From positions 1-46,982 of the forward strand of contig JACRPQ010000018.1 in NCBI GenBank assembly GCA_016223135.1: a stretch of DNA of 46,982 nt, written 5' to 3'. Shown here in pieces: positions 32,228-40,533 of this stretch (position 1 is its first letter; every line of letters begins with the position of its first letter). The notes beneath the pieces were generated by a model. It searched no databases. It was not told where the DNA came from and worked only from the letters and a program-made list of their open reading frames with translations. This stretch comes from Chloroflexota bacterium (lineage in GTDB: Bacteria; Chloroflexota; Anaerolineae; Anaerolineales; Villigracilaceae). A program made the translations under genes and the position numbers.

Positions 32228-33982
32228 CACCTTAATATGCAATTCCTTCAACTGCTTTTCAGTGGCAGGCGCGGGCGCATCCGCCATCACATCGCGCCCG
32301 GCTTGATTCTTGGGGAATGCAATCACTTCGCGGATGTTCGGCTCGTCCGCCAACAGCATCACCAGACGGTCAATGCCCGGCGCCATGCCGCCATGCGGTG
32401 GCGCGCCGAACTCGAACGCCTCCAGCATGTGACCAAACTTATGCTGGATTTCATCCTCGCTCAACCCCAGCAGTTGAAACACCTTGCGCTGAATATCACT
32501 GCGATGAATGCGGATCGAACCCGACGCCATTTCATAGCCGTTGCACACCATGTCATACGCATCGGACAAAATCTCCGCCGGGTTCGTATCGAACTTGGGC
32601 AGGTCATCCATTTTGGGCATGGTAAAAGGGTGATGTTCTGCATCCCATTTCTGCTCTTCCTCGTTCCACGCAAACATCGGAAAATCCACCACCCAGGCAA
32701 ACGCCATCACATCCTTCTCGGCAAGCCCCAGTTTATCGCGCAGCATCACGCGCAAACCGCCCAGCACCTTGTTGACCACCGCGCGTTCATCCGCCGCAAA
32801 CAGGATTAAGTCGCCTTCCCGCGCCCCGCTTTTGGCTTTGACTGCCTCCGCTTCCGCCTCGCTGACGAACTTGGCGGCGGTTCCCTTTAGACCTTCAGCC
32901 GTCAGCGCCAAAGTAGCCAAGCCCTTCGCTCCCAGCGTTTTCGCGGATTCGGTCAACGCATCCACTTCCTTGCGCGACAACCCGGCACAGCCCGGCGCGA
33001 CGATACACTTGACCACGCCGCCCGCCTCCAGCGCGGATTGAAAGACTTTAAACCCGCTTCCTGCAAACACCTCGCTCACGTCAACCAACTCCATGCCAAA
33101 GCGCAGGTCAGGTTTATCTGTCCCATATCGCTCGACCGCCTCGCGGTAGGAAAGTTTGGGCCACGGCGAAGCCAACAGCCGCTTGTGCGGCGCCACCGCT
33201 GCGAGCATTTTCGTATACAGGTCTTCGACCAGCGCCAGCACATCATCGCGCTGGACGAAGGACATTTCCAAATCAAGCTGAGTGAACTCCGGCTGGCGGT
33301 CGCCGCGCAGGTCTTCATCGCGAAAACAGCGTGCGATCTGGAAGTAACGGTCCATGCCAGCCACCATTAGCAGCTGCTTGAGTTGCTGCGGCGATTGCGG
33401 CAGGGCGTAGAAATGTCCGGGGTGGATGCGCGACGGCACGAGATAATCGCGCGCGCCTTCCGGCGTGGCTTTGAACAGGATGGGCGTTTCCACCTCGATG
33501 AAACCGTGTTCGTCCATATAGTCGCGCATGAACTTGACCACCTTATGCCGCAGCACCATGTTGCGGGTCATCCGTTCGCGGCGCAGGTCGAGATAGCGAT
33601 AGCGCAGGCGGATGTCTTCGTTCTCGTCCTCGTCGCGGCTGACCACGATGGGCGTCGCCTTGGATTGATTCAACACGACCACCGTCTGCGCTTCGACCTC
33701 GATTTCGCCGGTCGCCATTTTGGGATTGAACTGGTCGGAGGGGCGCATCTTCACCGGACCTGTGACCTGCAGCACCCATTCCGCCTTTGCCTCCGCCATG
33801 ACCTTGTGCGCCTCAGGGAAGGCTTGCGGACTGGATACGATTTGCGTGATGCCGTAGCGGTCGCGCAGGACGAGAAAGATCACCCCGCCAAACGTGCGGA
33901 CGTTGTGTACCCAGCCCGCCAGTGTGACGGTCTGCCCTGCGTGCGCCGCGCGCAATTCCCCGCATGTGTGAGTTCGATACAT
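32216..33982 (-). CDS. aspS: Aspartyl-tRNA synthetase
   Basis: A 588-residue bacterial-type AspRS: N-terminal OB fold (VTLAGWVHNVRTFGGVIFLVLRDR), class II motif 2 RCFRDEDLRGDRQPEFTQLD, the bacterial GAD insertion (about 290-410) and motif 3 GIDRLVMLL near the end. Full family length. The C-terminal end HIKVVDR is partly encoded by the octamer repeat. No GatCAB genes are in the window, and asnS is adjacent, which suggests a discriminating AspRS. Transcription likely starts near 34240, giving a ~258-nt leader with two strong hairpins. Confidence 0.96.
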   Translation of the reverse strand: MYRTHTCGELRAAHAGQTVTLAGWVHNVRTFGGVIFLVLRDRYGITQIVSSPQAFPEAHKVMAEAKAEWVLQVTGPVKMRPSDQFNPKMATGEIEVEAQTVVVLNQSKATPIVVSRDEDENEDIRLRYRYLDLRRERMTRNMVLRHKVVKFMRDYMDEHGFIEVETPILFKATPEGARDYLVPSRIHPGHFYALPQSPQQLKQLLMVAGMDRYFQIARCFRDEDLRGDRQPEFTQLDLEMSFVQRDDVLALVEDLYTKMLAAVAPHKRLLASPWPKLSYREAVERYGTDKPDLRFGMELVDVSEVFAGSGFKVFQSALEAGGVVKCIVAPGCAGLSRKEVDALTESAKTLGAKGLATLALTAEGLKGTAAKFVSEAEAEAVKAKSGAREGDLILFAADERAVVNKVLGGLRVMLRDKLGLAEKDVMAFAWVVDFPMFAWNEEEQKWDAEHHPFTMPKMDDLPKFDTNPAEILSDAYDMVCNGYEMASGSIRIHRSDIQRKVFQLLGLSEDEIQHKFGHMLEAFEFGAPPHGGMAPGIDRLVMLLADEPNIREVIAFPKNQAGRDVMADAPAPATEKQLKELHIKVVDR

Positions 33983-34091
33983 AATGCGCCTCCGAAATTC
34001 TTTTTACCACAAAGAGCACGAAGAAACACGAAAAAAATTTCTCCTCTTTTACGCTCTTTGTGTCCATTGTGGTTGGATGTTTACAAAATAA

Positions 34092-34128
34092 ATCGCCCTT
34101 CGTGGCGCCTTGCTCCACGTTGGGCGAT
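34092..34128 (-). terminator. Attenuator-like hairpin in the aspS leader
   Basis: ATCGCCC/GGGCGAT and CGTGG/CCACG make a 12-bp stem with a symmetric AA/AA loop. On the minus strand it is followed by TTATTTTG. It lies 110 bp before the aspS start and could stop leader transcripts. Confidence 0.55.
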
Positions 34129-34154
34129 GATATTCGGCTTCAGGCTTACGTCAA

Positions 34155-34226
34155 CCAGCCGGGCTTCGCCCAACGATTCGAGGATCGTCATTATCGTTAT
34201 TATTATCGTTGGCGAAGAAAGGCTGG
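34155..34226 (-). promoter_or_regulatory. Large upstream hairpin in the aspS leader
   Basis: CCAGCC plus CTTCGCCCAACGAT (34155-34177) pairs with ATCGTTGGCGAAG plus GGCTGG (34205-34226), with one bulged base and a 3x3 internal loop, ~19 bp in total. It lies between the TATAAT at 34247-34252 and the attenuator-like hairpin. No T-box signature is present. Confidence 0.5.
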
Positions 34227-34246
34227 TATGTCATAAAGATGGCGAC

Positions 34247-34252
34247 ATTATA
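34247..34252 (-). promoter_or_regulatory. aspS promoter -10 element
   Basis: GTGCTATAAT on the minus strand. No clear -35 is present. The start site would be near 34240, 258 bp from the aspS ATG. Confidence 0.55.
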
Positions 34253-34274
34253 GCACAATCCGTGCTGCGGCGCA

Positions 34275-34429
34275 GCGGACGTTCTCTAACGTCCTATGGC
34301 TTTCTCAAAGTCTGGATGCGAGCCTTCTTTGTACACGGATTTCACGGAGAATTCCGTATCATCCGTGCGATCCGCGTACAAAAATTGATTCGGTCGAGCG
34401 ATAATGAGAAAGCCATATCTAACGTCCGC
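34275..34429. repeat. MITE-like element with compound terminal inverted repeats
   Basis: The left arm GCGGACGTT (34275-34283) and TATGGCTTTCTCA (34295-34307) mirrors the right arm TGAGAAAGCCATA (34405-34417) and AACGTCCGC (34421-34429). The interior contains further stems (GTACACGGAT/ATCCGCGTAC). It is 155 bp long and non-coding. The left arm also holds the GGACGTT-CTCT-AACGTCC palindrome. Confidence 0.6.
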
Positions 34430-34617
34430 CTGGCATGTTGTAAAGGCATACGGTGAAAAAAATTCCCTCGAAAGCGGAGCCGGCTGAGGGTCCGCAGAGA
34501 GGCGGGGAGGTTGTTAAGTAGATGCAAGGTCTGGGGACGTGTATTTCCTCCCTATGGCGGGCAGGTTGTTGTATATTATTTTTGCACAACAATTCATCTC
34601 AAGGAAGGAGAATCCCC

Positions 34618-34998
34618 ATGAATTACAAAGTCTTGTTCGTTCTCAATGCGGTGGTTGCCCTTTTGGCAGGCTTGGTGTTGGTGTTTGTCCCGGCAACGGG
34701 CTTGGCGCAATTCAACATGGATGCGCGCGTGACGGAACAATTTCTCACCCGCGCGTTGGGCGCGGCGCTGGTTTCCCTAGGGTTGACGCTCTGGTTCGCC
34801 AAGGACGCCGGCGAAGCGGCACAGCGAAACCTGGGAATGGCTTCATTAGGGGGGTCGGTGCTGGGATTGATTGTGGCGATCGTTGGCGCAGCGAGCGGTA
34901 TCATCCGCGTCAACAGTTGGATTCCAATTGTGGTTTTTGCGGCATTTGCCCTGGGCTATGGTTTTCTGGTCTTCATCAAGCCAAAGATGAAAGAATAG
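34618..34998 (+). CDS. Four-helix membrane protein, unknown
   Basis: A 126-residue protein with AAGGAGGAG-type binding site before the ATG. Four hydrophobic segments (about 5-26, 46-64, 75-97, 103-121), with a polar segment FNMDARVTEQFLTRALG between the first two, recall small DUF4345-like or DoxX-like membrane proteins, but no family is certain. A strong terminator follows, shared with the converging aldo-keto reductase gene. Confidence 0.75.
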   Translation: MNYKVLFVLNAVVALLAGLVLVFVPATGLAQFNMDARVTEQFLTRALGAALVSLGLTLWFAKDAGEAAQRNLGMASLGGSVLGLIVAIVGAASGIIRVNSWIPIVVFAAFALGYGFLVFIKPKMKE

Positions 34999-35003
34999 GG
35001 ACG

Positions 35004-35038
35004 AAAAGGATGCCCGCGCTTCGCGCGGGCATCCTTTT
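35004..35038. terminator. Strong bidirectional terminator
   Basis: AAAAGGATGCCCGCGC and its complement form a ~16-bp stem with a 3-nt loop and TTTTT. It sits between converging genes. Confidence 0.92.
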
Positions 35039-35970
35039 TATTCAAAAATTTTATCGCTCATTTCATCGAGTTTGGCAATTTCCTCTTCCGTCAGCCGCCA
35101 ACCGAGTGCGCCGATGTTTTCCTGCGCCTGCCTGACATTTTTTGCGCCAGGGATGGGCAGCGCCCCCTTGCAAATCAGCCAGTTCAGCGCCACCTGGGCG
35201 TTGGTCTTGCCGCCGTGATCCTGCCCGATGGTGGTCATCAGTTTAAGGAGCGGCTCGATTTTGGGCAGCAGACTGGCATACGTCCTGGCGCGTATGCCCG
35301 GCGGACGGTTTTGGGCATTGTATTTACCGCTTAGCAGTCCTTTTTCCAGCGGGCTGTACGCAATCAGACGGATGCCCAATTCCCGACAGCGCGCCAGCAG
35401 ACCGTTCTTTTCCACTTTGCGGTTCAACAGGCTGTAAGGCACCTGATTGGAAGCCAGCGGAATGTTCTGCCGCGCCAGCGCCGAGTATGCCGCCAGCATT
35501 TGCGTCTGGTTGAAATTTGAAACGCCCACCGTGCGGGTCATGCCGCTTTTCACGCACTCCGCCATGCCGTCCATCATGCGGTCCACGCTCATCAGCGGTG
35601 TGGGCCAGTGAATCTGATACAAGTCCACGCTTTCGACGCCGATGCGTTCCAGGCTGTTCTTCAACGCGCGCGGTACCGACGAGCGGGAAAGCCGCCACGG
35701 AAAAGGGAAGTATTTGGTCGCAATCAACACCGGCTGTTCGGTCTCTTTGAGAAACCGTCCCAGCAAATGCTCCGACAGACCGTTGCCATAGACCTCCGCC
35801 GTGTCAATGAAGCGGACGCCCTCTTCCACAGCAAGTTTGAATGCTTCGCGTACTGCCTGATCGTCGTATCCTTGCCCAAACTGCCAGACCAGCCGGTCGC
35901 CCCATTGCCATGCCCCCAACCCCATTTCGATGGCGTGCAAAAAACGAGTTTCACTGTTCACTTCGGTCAT
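35038..35970 (-). CDS. Aldo-keto reductase
   Basis: A 310-residue NADPH-dependent aldo-keto reductase reducing carbonyls; YajO/YghZ-type group by appearance. The catalytic tetrad is visible: Asp and Tyr in FIDTAEVYG, Lys in LIATKYFPF and His in YQIHWP. The C-terminal cofactor segment reads LPIPGAKNVRQAQENIGALGW. The start at 35970 follows GGAGG; the frame has one earlier ATG with no binding site. Physiological substrate unknown. It stands alone. Confidence 0.93.
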   Translation of the reverse strand: MTEVNSETRFLHAIEMGLGAWQWGDRLVWQFGQGYDDQAVREAFKLAVEEGVRFIDTAEVYGNGLSEHLLGRFLKETEQPVLIATKYFPFPWRLSRSSVPRALKNSLERIGVESVDLYQIHWPTPLMSVDRMMDGMAECVKSGMTRTVGVSNFNQTQMLAAYSALARQNIPLASNQVPYSLLNRKVEKNGLLARCRELGIRLIAYSPLEKGLLSGKYNAQNRPPGIRARTYASLLPKIEPLLKLMTTIGQDHGGKTNAQVALNWLICKGALPIPGAKNVRQAQENIGALGWRLTEEEIAKLDEMSDKIFE

Positions 35971-36041
35971 GTTTTCCTCCACCAAGCAGCGCTAATTCTA
36001 ACTTATAACACTGACAACATTGCCGTTACGCTCCCGGCGCA

Positions 36042-37316
36042 TCAAACCACTGGCACTTCTCCCTTCACCATCCTCTTCACCGCCCGCCTCAACCCAACCG
36101 GCTGAATCGCATCGAGACTGACCCTCTCCGCCTCCACAAACTTCGCAAAACGGATCAATCCCCTCGCCAGCGCGTTCGCAAAATCGGCGTCTTTCACGGG
36201 CGCATCGTCCTCATGCCAAAAGCCTTTGATCTCCAGCGTCATCGTCGAGCGGTCTAGTTTCGGGTCGAGCCGCGCCACAAGGTCATCGCCATACAAAATC
36301 GGGAGAACATAATATCCCCAGCGGCGTTTGTGCGCGGGCGTATATACCTCCCACGTGTACTCAAAATCGAACAACTTCTTCGCCCGTCCGCGCGCGCTGA
36401 CAATATCCAGCGGCGCAAGAAACGTGACCTCTTCCAGCGTGGTTGTCTCTTTGGGATTCCAGCCTTTGGGAACTTTCCCCTTTTCGAGCGACTCCAACGC
36501 CGGCACATCTTCTCCCAAAACGAGATACGTCTCGCGTCCTCCCTCGACCTGAACCTGCCGCACCATCCCAGACTCGATCCACTCCCCAAGCAGACTCGCC
36601 ATCTCTGCCTTGCCGTACTCCCTGCGGAGATAATATTGCAGTTCCCTCTTCATTTCCGTTTCGCGCTTCAACCCCATGAACGCAATCGCCTTGCGGGCAA
36701 AAAATTTCTCCGCATCCTCCTCCGAAGCGATGTAATCGAACTCCTTCGGCGCGATATTCTCACGGAAGTCATAGACCCGCTCGAATCCCTCACGGTGGTG
36801 AATCATCAACTCGCCGGAAAGCCACAAGTCGAACAACGCCACCGCCGTCTCCTTGCGCCCGCGGTAACTCCACTGCTCCATGCGCTTGCCGTCGAAATCG
36901 CGGTTCCCCAGCGGACCGCGCCGGCGCAATTCCTCGCGCACATGCTTCAGCAATTCCTTGTGACCCTTCACGAAATATGCCACATATTCTTCGTGCGCGC
37001 GGCGGCTCATGTGCAGGCGGAAGTACGGCAGGTCCGACATGGGGTACATCGCCAGCCAGCCGCCGTAATCGAACGCCTGCCGCTCTTGATAAGCGACTTG
37101 GTGCAAATACTCAGGCGTATAGTCCAGCACGCGGCTGTGCAAGACAATATCTTGACTCCGCGCGATGACATTCAACGGATCGAGCTGCACCGCCTCGCAC
37201 GCGCGAATTGCCTGCGCGACACCCTTCTTTCCCTTCCAGCGCCGGCCGGGCCACAATCCCTGCCTGCCAAGGACATAGCGGCGCGCCGTCTGGCGTGAAA
37301 TCATCAAGGGGTTCAT
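36042..37316 (-). CDS. YcaQ/AlkX-like winged-helix DNA glycosylase
   Basis: A 424-residue HTH_42 protein. Members such as E. coli YcaQ remove alkylated bases and unhook interstrand crosslinks. The QxD catalytic motif is present as AVQLDPLNV near residue 40, with SRQTARRYVLGRQGLW at the start and FLAPLDIVSARGRAKKLFDFEYTWEVY plus RWGYYVLPILYGDDLVARLDPK in the C-terminal part. Three winged-helix modules are expected. The start is the ATG at 37316, with the ATG at 37304 as an alternative; neither has a strong binding site. It is downstream of yhhQ by 44 bp, at the end of the ttuB-ttuA-yhhQ run. Confidence 0.88.
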   Translation of the reverse strand: MNPLMISRQTARRYVLGRQGLWPGRRWKGKKGVAQAIRACEAVQLDPLNVIARSQDIVLHSRVLDYTPEYLHQVAYQERQAFDYGGWLAMYPMSDLPYFRLHMSRRAHEEYVAYFVKGHKELLKHVREELRRRGPLGNRDFDGKRMEQWSYRGRKETAVALFDLWLSGELMIHHREGFERVYDFRENIAPKEFDYIASEEDAEKFFARKAIAFMGLKRETEMKRELQYYLRREYGKAEMASLLGEWIESGMVRQVQVEGGRETYLVLGEDVPALESLEKGKVPKGWNPKETTTLEEVTFLAPLDIVSARGRAKKLFDFEYTWEVYTPAHKRRWGYYVLPILYGDDLVARLDPKLDRSTMTLEIKGFWHEDDAPVKDADFANALARGLIRFAKFVEAERVSLDAIQPVGLRRAVKRMVKGEVPVV

Positions 37317-37360
37317 TTTTATTCTGCTGCCAACGCCTTTTGAATGTGTCAACAGAATGC

Positions 37361-38065
37361 TCACACCGCAAAGGGATTGAAATTCGTTTCGCGGTCGTAA
37401 TAATCCTCGTTTTCCACCCTCTTCAAAAAACCGACCACGCCATACGTGACCGGCGTCATCAACGCCTCCACGCTGCACTTGAACAGGTAGTTCGCCACTG
37501 TCAGCGTGAGGAACAAACTCCACGGAAACACCCCAAACGCCGACGCCACCGCCACAAACATGACCGTATCCACAAGTTCGCCTGCAAGCGTACTCCCGAT
37601 GGTGCGCGTCCACAGCCAGCGTCCGTTCGTCAGCACTTTCATCTTTGCCAGAGTAAAGGAATTGGTAAATTCGCCCGCCCAATACGCCGTCAGGCTTGCC
37701 AGCACAATCCCCCCACTGCTCATCCCGCCGAGGATGGCGTTGTAGGCATCGTCGCCGGCGTATCCCTGCCAGGTCGCCTCCCCCGGCAGCGCACGGACAA
37801 TTCCAAAGATGACCGCGCTCAACGCCAGACAGGCAAACCCTGTCCAAATGACGCGCCGCGAACGTTTATAACCGTACACCTCGGTGAGGATATCGCCAAA
37901 GATATAACTGACCGGGAACAAAATTGTCCCCGCGTCGAACGCCATGGGAAGGCGAAACAGGCTGAATCCCAGGTCAATAATCTTGGCAGAGGAGGCAACA
38001 TTGCTCAAGATCAGGACGGTCACAAAAACAACCATGATCAAATCGAAGTATTTATATTGTTTCAT
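37361..38065 (-). CDS. yhhQ: Queuosine precursor transporter (YhhQ/VUT family)
   Basis: A 234-residue membrane protein with about six helices, of the family importing queuine precursors (preQ0/preQ1) for tRNA queuosine. Typical segments are LILSNVASSAKIIDLG, TILFPVSYIFGDILTEVYGYKRSRRVIW and a late VDTVMFVAVASAFG. It starts 3 bp after the ttuA stop, so translational coupling is likely. The pairing of a tRNA-thiolation enzyme with a queuosine salvage transporter points to a tRNA modification operon. Confidence 0.92.
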   Translation of the reverse strand: MKQYKYFDLIMVVFVTVLILSNVASSAKIIDLGFSLFRLPMAFDAGTILFPVSYIFGDILTEVYGYKRSRRVIWTGFACLALSAVIFGIVRALPGEATWQGYAGDDAYNAILGGMSSGGIVLASLTAYWAGEFTNSFTLAKMKVLTNGRWLWTRTIGSTLAGELVDTVMFVAVASAFGVFPWSLFLTLTVANYLFKCSVEALMTPVTYGVVGFLKRVENEDYYDRETNFNPFAV

Positions 38066-38068
38066 AGG

Positions 38069-39010
38069 TCATTCCGAAAGAGAGAGTTGTTGTGTTTTTT
38101 CAATCGTTCTGCAAAACGAACACAGACCGGGCGCGGAGGTGGGTTGTCCGCATTTCGGGCAGGGATGCAGGTGCGCCTGTCCAACATTCTGCTCGATGAA
38201 CAAATCGCCGCGTTTGCGCGCTTCGAGGAATTTCAGGTAGAAGGTCAGTTTCGCGCCAGGGCGCGCTGTTTCCAGTTGATTGAGCAGTTCCTTGTAGTAA
38301 ATGGATGTCGAGCCTTCCGCAAATGGACACTCCTCATAGATATATTCAATTCCGCGCAGGAGGCAATACGCCGTCATCTCGCGCTCGTAGAAGCGGCACA
38401 ACGGTTTGACCTTGCGCGCCAGCCCGTCGGCGGAGGGAAGCACCGGTCCCTGTCTCAAAAGATATTCACTCGACCAGTTCAGCGTGTTGCCGAAGAGCAC
38501 AGCAGCCTCATCGTCGAGGTTATGCCCCGTCGCCAGCACCGCATATCCCAGGTCCCGCGCGATGCGGTTCATCTCGTGACGCTTTACCAGCCCGCACACG
38601 GCGCACGGTTTGCCATGTCCGCGGTGACTAATCTCCGAAAGGACGGGGATGGGCTGCCCGTATTCCTTTTCGATGTCCACCACATGGAGTTTGAGACCGC
38701 GCTCGTCGGCAAACTTCTGCGCCAGCCGCTGCGACTCGTGCGAGTAATTGATTCCGCCGTCAATCCCCAAGCCGAGATACAGCCCATCAGCCTGATAGCC
38801 AAGGCGGTGAAGAATGTCCCACAACGCGAGCGAGTCCTTGCCGCCCGAAACCGCGACCAGAATTTTCTCCTCGTGCGTGAACATCTCATACTTCTTGATA
38901 AAACGTTCGGTTTGCTCGGGGACCCACTCGAGGTAATGCTCCTTGCACAACGCCAGTTTGTGCTGGCGCATGTTCACCGAGGCTTTTTCGCCGCATTTCT
39001 TGCACTTCAT
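38069..39010 (-). CDS. ttuA: tRNA-5-methyluridine(54) 2-sulfurtransferase TtuA
   Basis: A 313-residue thiolation enzyme that adds sulfur to U54 in the T loop, a modification that stabilises tRNA at high temperature. Features: N-terminal zinc finger (CKKC...CKEH), PP-loop SGGKDS near residue 62, central CAVC of the 4Fe-4S cluster with a further Cys in EECPF, GHNLDDEA, and a C-terminal zinc finger (CPKC...CSFC). The ATG at 39010 follows GGGAG. It is directly downstream of the sulfur-carrier gene ttuB. This suggests thermophilic descent or a role beyond heat tolerance. Confidence 0.92.
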   Translation of the reverse strand: MKCKKCGEKASVNMRQHKLALCKEHYLEWVPEQTERFIKKYEMFTHEEKILVAVSGGKDSLALWDILHRLGYQADGLYLGLGIDGGINYSHESQRLAQKFADERGLKLHVVDIEKEYGQPIPVLSEISHRGHGKPCAVCGLVKRHEMNRIARDLGYAVLATGHNLDDEAAVLFGNTLNWSSEYLLRQGPVLPSADGLARKVKPLCRFYEREMTAYCLLRGIEYIYEECPFAEGSTSIYYKELLNQLETARPGAKLTFYLKFLEARKRGDLFIEQNVGQAHLHPCPKCGQPTSAPGLCSFCRTIEKTQQLSLSE

Positions 39011-39020
39011 GAACAAACTC

Positions 39021-39056
39021 CCTGCCAGTTACCAGTTACCAGTTACCAGTTACCAA
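39021..39056. repeat. Heptamer tandem repeat between ttuB and ttuA
   Basis: About 4.5 units of CCAGTTA fill the 53-bp gap between the two genes. The style is similar to the octamer arrays but the unit differs. Confidence 0.8.
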
Positions 39057-39063
39057 TATCCAT

Positions 39064-39261
39064 TTACCACGTTCCGCCCGAAATTACCGCAACCAACTTG
39101 ATCACATCGCCGTCGCGGAGGATTTCATCCTCCAGAATCATCTCCCCGTTCCGCGTCGCGATCACCGACTCGGGCACAATGTTGCACTTCTTCAGCGCAG
39201 AAAGCAGGGTCATCCCCGCTTTTACCTCGTATTCTTTATCGCGCAAAATCAATTTGACCAC
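39064..39261 (-). CDS. ttuB: Ubiquitin-like sulfur carrier TtuB
   Basis: A 65-residue beta-grasp protein of the ThiS/MoaD class. It should carry sulfur as a C-terminal thiocarboxylate and hand it to TtuA. The GTG start at 39261 is chosen because AGGAG precedes it by 5 bp. The sequence matches the TtuB pattern (VKLILRDKEYEVKAG, VIATRNGEMILEDEIL, LVAVISGG), but two residues, TW, follow the di-glycine. The reactive glycine is therefore not the last residue, and trimming would be needed before activation. Confidence 0.88.
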   Translation of the reverse strand: MVKLILRDKEYEVKAGMTLLSALKKCNIVPESVIATRNGEMILEDEILRDGDVIKLVAVISGGTW

Positions 39262-39295
39262 GTTCACTCCTATTTGGCATTCTACCATAGCCTCC

Positions 39296-39324
39296 TTGAC
39301 AGCCGCCCCTCCAGCCTGTACGAT
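39296..39324 (+). promoter_or_regulatory. Leaderless promoter of the glycosyltransferase gene
   Basis: TTGACA (39296-39301), a 17-bp spacer, TACGAT (39319-39324), then six bases to the ATG at 39331. Transcription should begin at the start codon. Confidence 0.75.
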
Positions 39325-39330
39325 TACAGC

Positions 39331-40533
39331 ATGAAAATCGGCATGATGGCAGACACCTACAAACCCTATATCAGCGGGGTTACCAACTACATTGCCCTCC
39401 ATAAACAGGCAATGGAAGCCGCCGGGCATGAGGTCTATGTCTTCACCTTTGGCGACCTCGACTACAAGGACGACGAACCCCGCGTCTTTCGCAGCCCCGG
39501 CGTGCCCCTGGCAGATACGGGCTTTTACCTCTCCCTGCGCCATAAAACCGCCGTCAAGAAACTCATCCAAAGCATGGACGTGGTGCACGTCCACCATCCC
39601 TTTCTAAGCGGGCGTCTCGCCATCACCTACTGCCGCCCGGCGCACGTCCCCATCGTCTATACCAACCACACTCGCTTCGACCTGTACGCTCAGGCGCGCC
39701 TGCCGTTTATGCCCAAAGAAGTCAGCCTGGGATTGCTCCAAACCTACATGCCCGCCTTCTGCGAACAAATGGACTTGGTCATCTCCCCTTCGCGCGGCAT
39801 GGAAAAGGTTCTGCGGCAATATGGAGTGCAGAGTCCCATCGAAGTCATCCCCAACGGGGTGGACCTGAGCCGCTTCCATAACGCCGTTCCTCTCCCCCGC
39901 GCCGAATTTGGCTTCAGCCAGGACGATTTGCTGCTTGTGTACGCCGGACGGATTGCCCCCGAAAAGAACCTCGAATTCCTGTTCCGGGCATTTGTGGGCA
40001 TTGCGGATGTAATTCCCAATGCCCATTTGTTGATCGTCGGCGGCGGGCAAAAGGACCATCTGGAAGAAATCACCCCCATACCGGCTGAACTTGGCATCGC
40101 CGAGCGCGTCCATTTTGTGGGAATGATTCCCTATGAAAAACTGCCCTCCTACCTGGCAATGTGCGACATCTTCGTCACTGCCTCCGTCACCGAAGTCCAT
40201 CCGCTTTCGGTCATTGAAGCCATGGGCGCGGGACTTCCCATCGTGGGCATTGACTCGCCCGGCGTTGGCGATTCAGTCGTGGATGGGGAGTCTGGTTTGC
40301 TTGCAAAGGAGGACATCGCCTCATACACCGCCAAACTTACCTACCTTTGCCTGAACCGCGACCTGCAAAAGAAATTTGGCGCGGCGGCTCGCAAAGCCTC
40401 CGAACAATATTCCATTGAACGTACAACGAAACTCTTGCTGGAACAATACAACCGCCTGACGCAAACCACCAAACCCATCAAACCCAAACTCGACGAACGC
40501 CTCAAAGCCATTCTGGAAGAGTTCCTTTCATGA
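39331..40533 (+). CDS. GT4 family glycosyltransferase
   Basis: A 400-residue GT-B retaining glycosyltransferase, most like those that add hexose to diacylglycerol or mannose to lipid carriers. The N-terminal half begins IGMMADTYKPYISGVTNY and holds VVHVHHPF and VYTNHTRFDLYAQ. The C-terminal half holds VYAGRIAPEKNLEFLF and the nucleotide-sugar motif VTASVTEVHPLSVIEAMGAGLPIV (an Ex7E variant). Probably peripheral at the membrane. A leaderless promoter lies directly upstream. Its TGA overlaps the next ATG by 4 bp. Confidence 0.9.
   Translation: MKIGMMADTYKPYISGVTNYIALHKQAMEAAGHEVYVFTFGDLDYKDDEPRVFRSPGVPLADTGFYLSLRHKTAVKKLIQSMDVVHVHHPFLSGRLAITYCRPAHVPIVYTNHTRFDLYAQARLPFMPKEVSLGLLQTYMPAFCEQMDLVISPSRGMEKVLRQYGVQSPIEVIPNGVDLSRFHNAVPLPRAEFGFSQDDLLLVYAGRIAPEKNLEFLFRAFVGIADVIPNAHLLIVGGGQKDHLEEITPIPAELGIAERVHFVGMIPYEKLPSYLAMCDIFVTASVTEVHPLSVIEAMGAGLPIVGIDSPGVGDSVVDGESGLLAKEDIASYTAKLTYLCLNRDLQKKFGAAARKASEQYSIERTTKLLLEQYNRLTQTTKPIKPKLDERLKAILEEFLS

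Noticed and set aside
34092-34177. GTTGGGC and GCCCAAC boxes near aspS as another attC-like pair
   Set aside because: Both boxes are explained by leader hairpins, no gene lies between them, and the rest of the family 2 sequence is absent.
39001-39060. CRISPR-like array at tandem repeats (also 32177-32227)
   Set aside because: Units are 7-8 bp with no spacers, so these are simple satellites. No CRISPR array or cas gene is seen anywhere in the window.
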